64,000 nt of DNA, taken from the NCBI GenBank assembly GCA_017745075.1, contig JAGIAD010000029.1, positions 186,001 through 250,000 of the forward strand, written 5' to 3'. Origin of the DNA: Sphingobacteriaceae bacterium. Lineage in GTDB: Bacteria; Bacteroidota; Bacteroidia; Sphingobacteriales; Sphingobacteriaceae. A model generated the notes under the pieces. That model saw nothing but the letters and a program-made list of their open reading frames with translations. It did not search any database and was not told the DNA's origin. Positions 51,807-59,656 of the stretch are shown here, piece after piece (position 1 is the first letter of the stretch; the number at the start of each line of letters is the position of its first letter). Made by a program: the position numbers and the translations under genes.

Positions 51807-52454
51807 TTGAATATCATACTCGCAGAAGATCACGTTATTGTGCGCAACGGCATTAAGATATTGCTTGAGTCGCAGCCAGAAATTTCAGTAGTTGCAGAAG
51901 CAGCCAATGGCCTTGAGGTACTCTCCTACTTTGAAAACGGTGGCGACGGTGATATCGTACTTGCAGACATTAATATGCCAGAAATGAATGGTATAAGCCT
52001 GACCAAAGAACTCAAATTTCTGAAACCTCAGGTACATGTAATTATACTTTCTATGCTGGATAATGAAAAATATGTTGCACAGGCTTTTGTGGAGGGAGCA
52101 TCGGGTTATTTATTAAAAAGCATTGGAGAAGATGAACTTGCCTTTGCATTAAAATGGGTTTCAAAGGGTGGGCAATACCTTTGTGCCGAATTATCTCAAA
52201 AACTATTGGGACAACTCATTAAAAATGCATCAAGGCAGGCCGAGGAGCAGAATATGCAAATTGATTTCTCATTAAGGGAAATGGAAGTGCTTAACCTTAT
52301 TGCAGAAGGTTATACCAACAACGAAATGGCCGATAAGCTCTTTCTAAGCAAACGGACAGTTGAAGGGCACAGACAAACGCTGATAGATAAAACCGGCTCT
52401 AAAAATACGGCTGCACTGATCAGGTTTGCAATCCAAAATGGTTTCCTCCACTAA
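51807..52454 (+). CDS. NarL/LuxR-type response regulator
   Basis: A 215-residue regulator with receiver domain (1-120) and C-terminal LuxR helix-turn-helix (about 150-215). Phosphorylation aspartate D54 lies in VLADINMPEMNG. Acidic residues E7-D8 open the pocket, and the conserved lysine is in YLLKSIGE near 105. HTH: SLREMEVLNLIAEGYTNNEMADKLFLSKRTVEGHRQ. The frame begins with TTG (51807), the only start that keeps the normal MNIILAEDH opening. It forms a two-component pair with the upstream kinase, both with TTG starts. Confidence 0.92.
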   Translation: MNIILAEDHVIVRNGIKILLESQPEISVVAEAANGLEVLSYFENGGDGDIVLADINMPEMNGISLTKELKFLKPQVHVIILSMLDNEKYVAQAFVEGASGYLLKSIGEDELAFALKWVSKGGQYLCAELSQKLLGQLIKNASRQAEEQNMQIDFSLREMEVLNLIAEGYTNNEMADKLFLSKRTVEGHRQTLIDKTGSKNTAALIRFAIQNGFLH

Positions 52455-52653
52455 TTAATTCAGCCTAAGAAATACTTTCATCGGCTGGCTCTTTTATTGA
52501 ACTATTAAAAATTTACCACTTTCTTCATATCAATCAGCAAGTATTCTGTCCCTTTGTTCGGTATTAAATACGTGATTATATTTTTCTCTAAACTTTTTTA
52601 AAAAAGAGGCTGTTCTTTTATTAAACAATTATTCATTTAAACAAAAAAACGAT

Positions 52654-53175
52654 ATGGCAAATCAAAAAAACAATGCAGAAATGCCGAATGCGCATCTGCA
52701 CGAATTATTTGTAGATGAGCTGAGAGATATTCTTGGTGCAGAAAAGCAGCTTCTAAAAGGGTTAAAAAAACTTGCCGGAGCTGCCGAAAGTGAAAAAGTT
52801 AGGGAAGCTTTTGAAACGCATTACAGTCAGACAGAAGGCCAGATAGAGCGTTTAAAAGAAGTATTTTCTTCAATTGATCTCACGGCAAGAGGGAAAAAAT
52901 GTAAAGCAATGGAGGGACTTTTAGAAGAGGCTGATGAAATAATTGAAAGTTTTTCTGAACAACCCGAAGTATTGGATGCAGCACTGATCTCGGCCGCTCA
53001 AAAGGTAGAGCATTACGAAATTGCAAGCTATGGTTGTTTGGTTACTTATGCCAAATTAATGGGGCATACAGATGCAGAACAATTATTGGCAGAAACACTT
53101 GCAGAAGAAAAAGATACTGATGCACTGCTTACTGAAATAGCGATGAGTGAAGCGAATGTAGGTGCAACAGCTTAA
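52654..53175 (+). CDS. DUF892 (YciE/YciF) ferritin-like stress protein
   Basis: A 173-residue four-helix-bundle protein of the YciE/DUF892 family. It opens with LHELFVDELRDILGAEKQLLKGLKKLA, has an internal E-x2-H region (FETHYSQTEGQIERLKEVF near 50) and QKVEHYEIASYGCLVTYAKLMGH near 111, the di-metal site pattern of ferritin-like proteins. Family members are induced by stress in enterobacteria. It is the last gene before the right tRNA cassette, 200 bases after the response regulator. Confidence 0.9.
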   Translation: MANQKNNAEMPNAHLHELFVDELRDILGAEKQLLKGLKKLAGAAESEKVREAFETHYSQTEGQIERLKEVFSSIDLTARGKKCKAMEGLLEEADEIIESFSEQPEVLDAALISAAQKVEHYEIASYGCLVTYAKLMGHTDAEQLLAETLAEEKDTDALLTEIAMSEANVGATA

Positions 53176-53192
53176 ATCATCAACCAATTATT

Positions 53193-53281
53193 TTGCCCCC
53201 TTTCGGCCAATTTTCAGGATAACGGAATCGATTATGGTTCAAAGCCTTGCTCCGTTATTTGTTTTGGCCAAAAGGGGTCAA
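53193..53281. repeat. 89-bp imperfect palindrome downstream of the DUF892 gene
   Basis: Outer arms TTGCCCCCTTTCGGCCAA (53193-53210) and TTGGCCAAAAGGGGTCAA (53264-53281) are complementary with two exceptions. Inner arms ATAACGGA and TCCGTTAT pair perfectly. No T-run follows. It is the only notable item in the 330-base gap before the second tRNA cassette, apart from that cassette's promoter. Confidence 0.65.
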
Positions 53282-53440
53282 ATAGTTTTTAGCCTACCAG
53301 GTAGCTTGTCTTTCGGGAGTTTTGCTTACCCATATTTTCCTCATTTTTTGCAAGAAAAATAAAAATTCAGAAGCAGCAAAAATAATCCACTAAAAATCAA
53401 GCAGATAATTCAAAACATTAGATAAAAATCCGTGAAGCAT

Positions 53441-53470
53441 TTTGAAAGCTGAAAATAATATGTACTTTTG
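53441..53470 (+). promoter_or_regulatory. Promoter of the second tRNA cassette
   Basis: TTTG (53441-53444), 18 bases, TACTTTTG (53463-53470), 36 bases before tRNA-fMet. It is unrelated in sequence to the promoter of the first cassette. Confidence 0.7.
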
Positions 53471-53506
53471 CACTCCTTCAAACGGAGCGTTGAAGATAAG
53501 ATAAAG

Positions 53507-53582
<76 letters not shown>

Positions 53583-53657
53583 ATTAGTTGGGAGTTGAGC
53601 GTTTTTAGTTGGGAGTTACTCCAAGCTAAAGACTCCAAAGTCGAAACTTAAATTTAT

Positions 53658-53729
53658 GGCCCGTTCGTCTAGGGGTGAGGACGCCAGATTTTCATTCTGG
53701 AAACAGGGGTTCGATTCCCCTACGGGCTA
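53658..53729 (+). tRNA. tRNA-Glu (TTC), copy 2
   Basis: Identical over 72 bases to copy 1 at 43698-43769. Confidence 0.95.
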
Positions 53730-53753
53730 CAAAAATCAATGTCAAATGATGTC

Positions 53754-53788
53754 AAAACCCTGCAAATCAAACATTTGCAGGGTTTTTT
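53754..53788 (+). terminator. Terminator of the second tRNA cassette
   Basis: 14-bp stem AAAACCCTGCAAAT/ATTTGCAGGGTTTT with a 5-base loop and a T-run, 25 bases after tRNA-Glu. The sequence is unrelated to the terminator of copy 1. It could also end minus-strand transcripts from the right. Confidence 0.85.
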
Positions 53789-53815
53789 ATTGATATCAAA
53801 AACCTAAAATACACA

Positions 53816-54027
53816 TCAAATCACAAACAAAAAGTGTGTACCTAAAACGAACCATTTCATTTCCAATACCTTTCCGTTGTATCCAGATTCAACTTCTGTA
53901 TGGTCTATAATGAATTTATCTGTTCCCGCCCGGGTAGGTATATGTCATTAGTCCAGCTTTTCTTTTTATCAAAAACTGCCTCGAATTCTCCATATCTTTC
54001 TGCGTTATTTTGATTTACTCCTGTCAT
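53816..54027 (-). pseudogene. Decayed YjdJ-like GNAT acetyltransferase
   Basis: Reading the minus strand, ATG 54027 gives 40 residues (with ERYGEFEAVFDKKK and IYLPG) ending at a stop at 53905. A different frame from about 53923 continues with DKFIIDHTEVESGYNGK, the central signature of the small YjdJ-type acetyltransferases, before stopping at 53816. Together they resemble one gene broken by at least one frameshift and 3' decay. It starts one base past the OsmC stop, in the same operon as a YjdI-type ferredoxin, the usual partner of YjdJ. The family call rests on motif memory. Confidence 0.6.
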
Positions 54028-54028
54028 T

Positions 54029-54427
54029 TTATGGTATTTGGGTTAACACTTCAATATTATTGGTCAGCATTTTGTGGATGGGGCAGGCGTTAGCAATCTT
54101 TAAAAGTTTGTCTTTAATCTCTTCATTTAGCTGATCTGCTCCAAAATTAATTGTTCTACCAAATTGAGTTTTTGGTATCTGGGGATAATTCTTAAGTTCT
54201 ACCTCGACATTAATCAATGGTATATTCCACCCTTTTTTGTCGATATACATCCGTAATGTCGCTGCAGTACAGCTTGCCAGTGAGGTAGCCAAAATCTCAA
54301 AAGGGTTGAAACCCTTGTTTCCTCCTCCTTGTTCAATGGGCTCATCGGTAATGATCTTGTTTTCTCCAGCTATAACTTCTGTATAGTATTTTTCGGTTCC
54401 AAGGCTCGCTTTTACTTTAATGCTCAT
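54029..54427 (-). CDS. OsmC-family peroxide reductase
   Basis: A 132-residue OsmC/Ohr-fold protein with the two redox cysteines C53 (ATSLASCTAATLRMY) and C115 (NACPIHKML). These proteins reduce organic hydroperoxides using dithiols. It overlaps the upstream 4Fe-4S gene by four bases. Its subgroup (YhfA-like, with GGGNKGFNPFEILATSLASC) differs from Ohr. The operon FMN reductase - ferredoxin - OsmC - (acetyltransferase remnant) suggests a redox-protection unit. Confidence 0.9.
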   Translation of the reverse strand: MSIKVKASLGTEKYYTEVIAGENKIITDEPIEQGGGNKGFNPFEILATSLASCTAATLRMYIDKKGWNIPLINVEVELKNYPQIPKTQFGRTINFGADQLNEEIKDKLLKIANACPIHKMLTNNIEVLTQIP

Positions 54428-54645
54428 TTGTTTTTGAAATTTAACTTATAACTCAAAGCACCTGATGGGCAGTGTTCAATTTGATTTTTAAGTTCTTCAG
54501 TAGTTCCATTTTCTGGTTTAATCCATGGCCTTTCTTTAGGATTATAAACTTTGGGCAGCATTTTTACACAAATAGCCGAATGTATGCAAACCTTTGGCTT
54601 CCATATAATGGTTATTTCTCCGGTGTCGTACTCGTGGGTATCCAT
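54424..54645 (-). CDS. YjdI-type mono-cluster [4Fe-4S] protein
   Basis: A 73-residue protein of the Fer4_19 (YjdI) family: cysteines C20 and C26 in KVCIHSAICVKMLP and C59 in HCPSGALSYKL, plus the WIKPENG segment typical of the family. It probably carries one iron-sulfur cluster and transfers electrons to a partner. Its stop overlaps the start of the OsmC gene, and it begins immediately after the FMN reductase gene ends. Confidence 0.88.
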   Translation of the reverse strand: MDTHEYDTGEITIIWKPKVCIHSAICVKMLPKVYNPKERPWIKPENGTTEELKNQIEHCPSGALSYKLNFKNK

Positions 54646-55173
54646 TTAGATTTGATTTTTAAAGTTTTCAATTTTACCATTAAGGTCACTTAAGAGTTCT
54701 GGGTTGATAATGCCATTTTCAAGATCAAAATTTTCATAAAACTTTGGAAGAGAAAAAGTTTCTTTGATGTCTGCTCCGAACTGCGGAAAGAACTTTGACG
54801 CCTCTGCCATTACGTTTCCACCACCAAAACCTCCGGGCGAAGTACTCATGAGGAACATTGGTTTATTTTGAAAAACTTTGACATTAATTCTGGAGGTCCA
54901 ATCAAAAATATTTTTGAAAGCAGCGGTATAAGAGCGGTTGTTCTCTGCCAAAGAACAGATGACGATATCAGCTTCTTCAATATTCGAAAGGAATTGATGC
55001 GCTTCCTGCGGAAATCCCTGTTTTTCAAGATCAACAGAAAAAAGCGGCATTAGGTAATCGTTGAGATCAATTAGGTTTACTTCCTCATTAGGAAAGCTTT
55101 TCAAAACAAATCTTACCAATTGCCTATTGATTGATGTGGAGGAATTACTTCCCGCAAATGCAAATATTTTCAT
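54646..55173 (-). CDS. NADPH-dependent FMN reductase
   Basis: A 175-residue flavodoxin-like reductase: the phosphate-binding loop AGSNSSTSINRQLVRF near residue 7, the NNRSYTAAFKNIFDW segment near 79, and the substrate loop STSPGGFGGGNVMAEASKFF near 110. It could supply electrons to the adjacent iron-sulfur protein. It is the first gene of the OsmC operon, adjoining the ferredoxin gene without a gap. A 33-codon frame lies just upstream. Confidence 0.9.
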   Translation of the reverse strand: MKIFAFAGSNSSTSINRQLVRFVLKSFPNEEVNLIDLNDYLMPLFSVDLEKQGFPQEAHQFLSNIEEADIVICSLAENNRSYTAAFKNIFDWTSRINVKVFQNKPMFLMSTSPGGFGGGNVMAEASKFFPQFGADIKETFSLPKFYENFDLENGIINPELLSDLNGKIENFKNQI

Positions 55174-55196
55174 AACAGTTTTAAGTTCTTTGAGGT

Positions 55197-55298
55197 TTAA
55201 AGTTGGTTGTATCCTGGAAGTTTTTCATCAACAGTGGCTTTCCATTCCTGATGTTTTTTCATGAAAGCAAAAACATCAGATTCAAATTCTGTTTTCAT
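55197..55298 (-). CDS. Possible small protein (33 aa) at the head of the OsmC operon
   Basis: A 33-codon frame with charged helical composition (FESDVFAFMKKHQEWKATV) and the ending LPGYNQL. It is co-directional with the FMN reductase gene, 23 bases upstream. It may be a genuine small protein or the tail of an eroded gene. I recognise no family. Confidence 0.3.
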   Translation of the reverse strand: MKTEFESDVFAFMKKHQEWKATVDEKLPGYNQL

Positions 55299-55570
55299 AT
55301 CTTTTCTATTAATAATTTATTCAAAATTAGGTATCCCCAAGGGCTTTTACATTGATGTATGATATTTTGCTAGCATAAAAATATCGAATTATAATGTATA
55401 AAATAAATTCATCACAGGTGTTTCAAAACCCTATATTTTAAAGTTGAGATCGTGTTGAACCCCCTTCTAATGAGCTTGTATTTATCAAAAAATTAGCGCT
55501 TTCGTAAACTTGTTTTAAACTTTTAGGAAAAACTTGTAACATCTACCTATCTTATTTTGTCATATTGGGC

Positions 55571-56200
55571 ATGAAGTATTGTTATATCGCACTTTTGAGT
55601 TTGTTAGCTGTAACTACCCGCGCACAAGTTAAACCGCGTTTAGCAAAAACCATCGACAGTTTATACCAGGAAGACCAAGCTGTACAACTGAGGTTGAAAG
55701 CCATGAGCGAAAGAAACGCACCAAAGGACAGCTTAAAACTGCAGGATTCACTGAAGAAACAAACCTATATACGTGGTATACAAGCTGCCAAAGCAATCTA
55801 CAACCAGTATGGATACCCGACAATGCAAATGGTAGGTGCAGATGCCGCGCACCATTTCTTTGTCCTGATCCAGCATGCCGACAGCGACCCGAAATTCCAG
55901 GTAGAGATGCTACCCGTGCTCGACAAACAATCTAAAAAAGGCAACATTAGCCGTAAGGACTACGCTTATTTATATGACCGCGTACAGCGTAATACCGGCG
56001 GCAGACAGTTATATGGCACCCAGCCAAGTTATGATAAAACCGGCAACCTGTTCGATAGTAACAATAAGATCATCTTTCCAGCCGACCTGGCAGATCCCCA
56101 ACACGTAGATGAAAGACGAAAGGAAGTGGGACTGGAACCCTTAGAACAATACTATGAGGCCATTCTGCAAATGTTAGGCAGACCCAGAAAGAAAGCATAA
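55571..56200 (+). CDS. DUF6624-like secreted protein
   Basis: A 209-residue exported protein (signal peptide residues 1-18, ending at TTRAQ). The central part contains AAHHFFVLIQHADSDPKFQVEMLPVLDKQ and KGNISRKDYAYLYDRVQRNTGGRQLYGTQ, which I associate with the uncharacterised DUF6624 family. I start at ATG 55571; a TTG two codons upstream is possible. It stands alone, converging on the DyP peroxidase gene with a 192-base gap containing only a weak hairpin. Confidence 0.75.
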   Translation: MKYCYIALLSLLAVTTRAQVKPRLAKTIDSLYQEDQAVQLRLKAMSERNAPKDSLKLQDSLKKQTYIRGIQAAKAIYNQYGYPTMQMVGADAAHHFFVLIQHADSDPKFQVEMLPVLDKQSKKGNISRKDYAYLYDRVQRNTGGRQLYGTQPSYDKTGNLFDSNNKIIFPADLADPQHVDERRKEVGLEPLEQYYEAILQMLGRPRKKA

Positions 56201-56392
56201 TGTGAACAGTCAGGTGTCTGCTATGATTAGCAGACTTAAACAGGACGCCTGGTGCGCCACTATTCCAAAAGCGCAATTTAGTTATCAGATGGCTTTATTC
56301 CTGTAACTGGATTCTATTTTCGGCTGGCAGTTTTTCGTTTGAAATTTATCGTCTTCATTCAAGCAAGCCCCTCGCCCGCATTAACGAATAAC

Positions 56393-57742
56393 CTAAACCT
56401 CACTCATCCATTTAATGGCCCTGATGCCGGGCATAAAAAGATACATGCCTCCCTTTAGTGTATTAAAAGTGGGCATTCCAATATAACGCCTGGGTAAAGG
56501 ATTGCCAGGCATCGTAAAAGTTCCTTTGCCTTCGTTTAGTCCTATTATAGGATCTCTTTCGTTTTTGAGACTAACAAAGTTTCCGTTATTTACCCATTCT
56601 TTTTGCAAAAATTCAAGGGTCTCCATTGCTTTTGCGCTGAATGCTATAAAATAAAGCCCTCGTTCTTTACCGTCATCCTTAGTGCTACCATTTGGCAATA
56701 CGGGCCCATAACCTACGCCCTTGCGTATAATGCGGTGCAGGTTTACATCAGACATGACAGCCATTTTACTGTCGCGCGGATTCATCCGGCGCATGTGGCT
56801 TGAGTAAGGCACTATTTTGCCATTTTGGTCATTGCTAAAATCAAAATCATTGTTCCTCCTGGCATCTGCACCCAATGCTGCATTATCCTTAAAAGGACAC
56901 ATATTGAGTGGCGCTCCGCTCCGCCATCTGCCTACCATTTTAGCCCCCAGCAATTCCTGCTCATCTTTCGATTTTGCTTGTTCGTTAAGGTATTTATTGA
57001 ATGCCGCAACGTGGCTGTGGTATTTTCTGAAAATTACAAAAGTCCCGTTTTTTGCAAACTCCAGGGGTTGTGGCATATGGTAATTATTTCCTGCTTCATT
57101 GGCATATCCCAAAAGAAATTCGCCTGCCTTTATGGGCCGTTCTTTTGAATTTAATTGCACTGCCCCACTGCCTTCAATTTCCGGATTGCTGATGCCATCG
57201 CGAAAGCCAAAATGATTGAAATTACCCTCTATCGGCGTATCAAAATCGGCTTGAAAACGCAATTTAACACCTTGGTGTTTTTCCAACACCTGAAGTGCGA
57301 GCGCCTTTTTGGAACTCAGATCATCTATATCCTTTGCAAAGATAGATACGGCAATATGATTACCGGTCGCTTTAAAAACAGCATCCCATTTTTCGGGGGC
57401 ATTCTCATTAATATCCATTAGTTTTTCACTGCGAGCGGCCATTCCCTTTTTAAAGGCATCGGGAAAACTCTCCATTGTAGAATACGGAAGCCCAAGTTTC
57501 TTTAGTCCCTCGTAAGTAAAGGCAATTGCTAGCCACGCGTCATCATTGTTCCACCAATTTTTGGCATTGGTAACATAGGGTACTATTTCTTTCAAAAACG
57601 CTTTGCCAGAAGCAGTATTTAAAACTTCCAAAAAAACATTTACCCCATGATAAGGAAGAGGTCTATCGCGCAATATAATAGCTTGAATATCCTGCAATTC
57701 TATTTTTTCGGCTGTGCGTTTAAATAAATTTTTTAAGAACAT
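56393..57742 (-). CDS. Dye-decolorizing (DyP-type) heme peroxidase
   Basis: Heme peroxidase of the DyP superfamily. In the numbering from ATG 57769 (458 residues), the distal aspartate is D191 in HFGFRDGISNPE (the GxxDG motif), and the proximal heme histidine is H325 in SSHMRRMNPRDS (the H-x-R-x2-NPR pattern). No Tat signal is present, so it is cytoplasmic or encapsulated. ATG 57742 (MFLKNLFKR) is a better start than 57769, as the upstream nine residues are hydrophobic and unconserved. No encapsulin gene lies nearby. The next gene upstream encodes a protein that seems to belong with it. Confidence 0.92.
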   Translation of the reverse strand: MFLKNLFKRTAEKIELQDIQAIILRDRPLPYHGVNVFLEVLNTASGKAFLKEIVPYVTNAKNWWNNDDAWLAIAFTYEGLKKLGLPYSTMESFPDAFKKGMAARSEKLMDINENAPEKWDAVFKATGNHIAVSIFAKDIDDLSSKKALALQVLEKHQGVKLRFQADFDTPIEGNFNHFGFRDGISNPEIEGSGAVQLNSKERPIKAGEFLLGYANEAGNNYHMPQPLEFAKNGTFVIFRKYHSHVAAFNKYLNEQAKSKDEQELLGAKMVGRWRSGAPLNMCPFKDNAALGADARRNNDFDFSNDQNGKIVPYSSHMRRMNPRDSKMAVMSDVNLHRIIRKGVGYGPVLPNGSTKDDGKERGLYFIAFSAKAMETLEFLQKEWVNNGNFVSLKNERDPIIGLNEGKGTFTMPGNPLPRRYIGMPTFNTLKGGMYLFMPGIRAIKWMSEV

Positions 57743-57850
57743 AAGACTTATTAAACTTAGAGAATTCAATGCTCAAAGCCTGGCGGTAAATCTTCAGCTT
57801 CTTGCGAAAACAAAATATATCCTGGCTTCATTGTATTTTTTCTTGAAGCT

Positions 57851-58399
57851 TTACAATTCCAAAAGTTTGTTTAAGCCATCACCAATTTTTTCTAATCTCG
57901 TGATATCGGCGACTGTAAGTTTTGGATGGCTTACAAACCAGGCAGAAGCCGTAATTTGTTTGCTAAGTATAAATTCTTTTACCGTTGGAGATTTAATACC
58001 GGGCCACCCTTCAATATTTCCGAAAATCAAATCCATCATCTCTGGTATTTTGGTTGCAAAGTCATTGATATACGTATCCCAATCGCCGTCATAGCAAGTA
58101 CAGAAAAGTAACCTGGTATCGTTTTCCAGAAATACAAAGCGCATATCGTGCAGGGTACCCACTTTTTTGGCGCCTGTAAGGTTGCCTTTTAACGTTTCAA
58201 AAATCAACCGCAGATTTCGGGCCCCATCGGGTTTCAAATCTGTAATAATAGTTAATTCAGAAAGTTCACCACTACGCAACCCGGCATCTCCGGCACTGAT
58301 TACATCGTGTGCTTTGTCTAGCGGCTCACCAAGCGTAGCTAAATATAATTTTAGTTTTAGGGCCGCATCCTGTGTGAGTTGTTTGATATTCATATCCAT
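57851..58399 (-). CDS. DyP-associated protein, putative
   Basis: A 182-residue soluble protein. The segment GTLHDMRFVFLENDTRLLFCTCYDGDWDTYINDFATKIPEMMDLIFGNIEGWPG (about 85-138, described here in pieces: LHDMRFVF, YDGDWDTYI, IFGNIEGWPG) resembles the ferredoxin-like N-terminal half of peroxidase relatives that precede DyP genes. No heme-ligand motif is present. It is co-directional with the peroxidase gene, 82-109 bases upstream depending on start. A partner or regulatory role is inferred from location only. Confidence 0.6.
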   Translation of the reverse strand: MDMNIKQLTQDAALKLKLYLATLGEPLDKAHDVISAGDAGLRSGELSELTIITDLKPDGARNLRLIFETLKGNLTGAKKVGTLHDMRFVFLENDTRLLFCTCYDGDWDTYINDFATKIPEMMDLIFGNIEGWPGIKSPTVKEFILSKQITASAWFVSHPKLTVADITRLEKIGDGLNKLLEL

Positions 58400-58444
58400 A
58401 GAATTAGAGATAATAAATTTAATTAAAATAAATAATTTCAGCGT

Positions 58445-58777
58445 TTACTGTTTTACCCAGTGCATGGTTTTTGAAAAAATGCCTTTATGCGCCACAATTT
58501 TCAGCTTATTGCCCTGCAGGTAAATTTCGCAGTTGCCTTTCTGGCTGGTTTCATGGTTTTCTACAGTGCCCTTCCATTCGTTTTTTTCAAAACGTACATT
58601 ATAAAGTGTTGGACGGCCTTTGGGATCAACACCGGAAAATTTTCCATTACTATTGGAAATGGTAATAATAACGCCATCATCTGTTTTCCATTTACCAGCA
58701 AAATTATCATTGGCAGATTGGGCAAAGCTAATAGCCGTTATAAACATCGCTATAAGGCAGAATAATACTCTCTTCAT
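58445..58777 (-). CDS. Small secreted DUF2147-like protein
   Basis: A 110-residue exported protein with signal peptide (first 19 residues, SFAQ). The mature part FAGKWKTDDGVIITISNSN and KGTVENHETSQKGNCEIYLQGNKLKIVA has the beta-barrel rhythm of DUF2147/lipocalin-like proteins, here shorter than usual. Its 5' end faces the Crp-like gene (divergent, 113 bases apart), so the two may share a promoter region. Confidence 0.65.
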   Translation of the reverse strand: MKRVLFCLIAMFITAISFAQSANDNFAGKWKTDDGVIITISNSNGKFSGVDPKGRPTLYNVRFEKNEWKGTVENHETSQKGNCEIYLQGNKLKIVAHKGIFSKTMHWVKQ

Positions 58778-58890
58778 GATCTATTATTTTAGTGATTTTG
58801 ATACTGCAAAGTAAATTCAAAAAATCTGCAGAGTTTTTAATATATCTTAAAAAATGATTGATAGATTTGCTTTAACCAGATCAGCTTTGG

Positions 58891-59451
58891 ATGGAATTGA
58901 TAAAATACTTAAGCACGGCAGCAAAACTTTCCCCTGGTGAAGCGGAACTCGTAGACAGGTCATTTTCAAAAACAGAGTATGCGAAAAATGTATTATTGGA
59001 ACGACCGGGGAACTTCTCCAAGCAGGTATATTTCATTGAAAAAGGGCTGGTAAGAGCTTTTTATTACAAAGAAGAAAAAGATATCACGCATACCTTCTTT
59101 GATGAAGATAGTTTCATGGTGGCTTTTGAAAGCATTTTTTTTAATCGTGCGCATCCTTACGGGTTAGAGATTATAGAGCGGTCGATTGTGCGGGCTATTT
59201 CTTACGCACAGCTGGATGCATTATGTAATGCCTCCCCTGCCTTTAACAACCACAGGCTATTTGTTGCGCTAAAGGTGATAAGCCGCCTGTCAGAAAAGAT
59301 TTATTCTTTGCAGTTCCATTCGTCAGATCAGCGGTACAAAGATTTATTAAATACTATGCCGAATATTTTATTGCGTGTTCCATTAGGTCATATTGCTTCC
59401 TACCTGGGCATCACGCAGCAAACCTTAAGTGTAATACGGGCAGGAAAATAG
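58891..59451 (+). CDS. Crp/Fnr-family transcriptional regulator
   Basis: A 186-residue regulator with an N-terminal cyclic-nucleotide-binding-fold domain (about 10-120, containing VYFIEKGLVRAFYY and DEDSFMVAFESIFFNR) and a C-terminal helix-turn-helix (GHIASYLGITQQTLSVIRAGK). No cysteine cluster for an Fe-S centre is visible, so it is not Fnr-like. The nucleotide-pocket residues are degenerate, as in most Bacteroidota members. It is divergent from the small secreted protein gene. Confidence 0.9.
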   Translation: MELIKYLSTAAKLSPGEAELVDRSFSKTEYAKNVLLERPGNFSKQVYFIEKGLVRAFYYKEEKDITHTFFDEDSFMVAFESIFFNRAHPYGLEIIERSIVRAISYAQLDALCNASPAFNNHRLFVALKVISRLSEKIYSLQFHSSDQRYKDLLNTMPNILLRVPLGHIASYLGITQQTLSVIRAGK

Positions 59452-59656
59452 AAATGGTCTTTAAATAAATTTTCAATCGTAAGCCTATAAACTTGGAGAA
59501 AAGCTTATTTATGACTTATTTAAAATGCTGCAACATGGTGAAAAGCCAGCTCAAAAATATAGGAGAAGAAGCCAGGTGCCACAAGCAATTACAATATCGA
59601 TCAAAATAGCTCCCGTTAAATGCTGTTGAGGATTAGGTTATAAATAGACAAACAGA

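Noticed and set aside
53162-53362. 66-codon frame after the DUF892 gene
   Set aside because: It starts within the preceding gene in another frame, crosses the 89-base palindrome and shows no protein-like pattern.
43770-53506. Integrative conjugative element or prophage in the tRNA-flanked block
   Set aside because: No integrase, relaxase, replication, capsid or transfer gene is present. Only the direct tRNA repeats suggest mobility.
56211-56250. Hairpin GTCTGCT/AGCAGAC as terminator between the DUF6624 and DyP genes
   Set aside because: The stem has only seven pairs and no T-run on either strand, so I do not call it.
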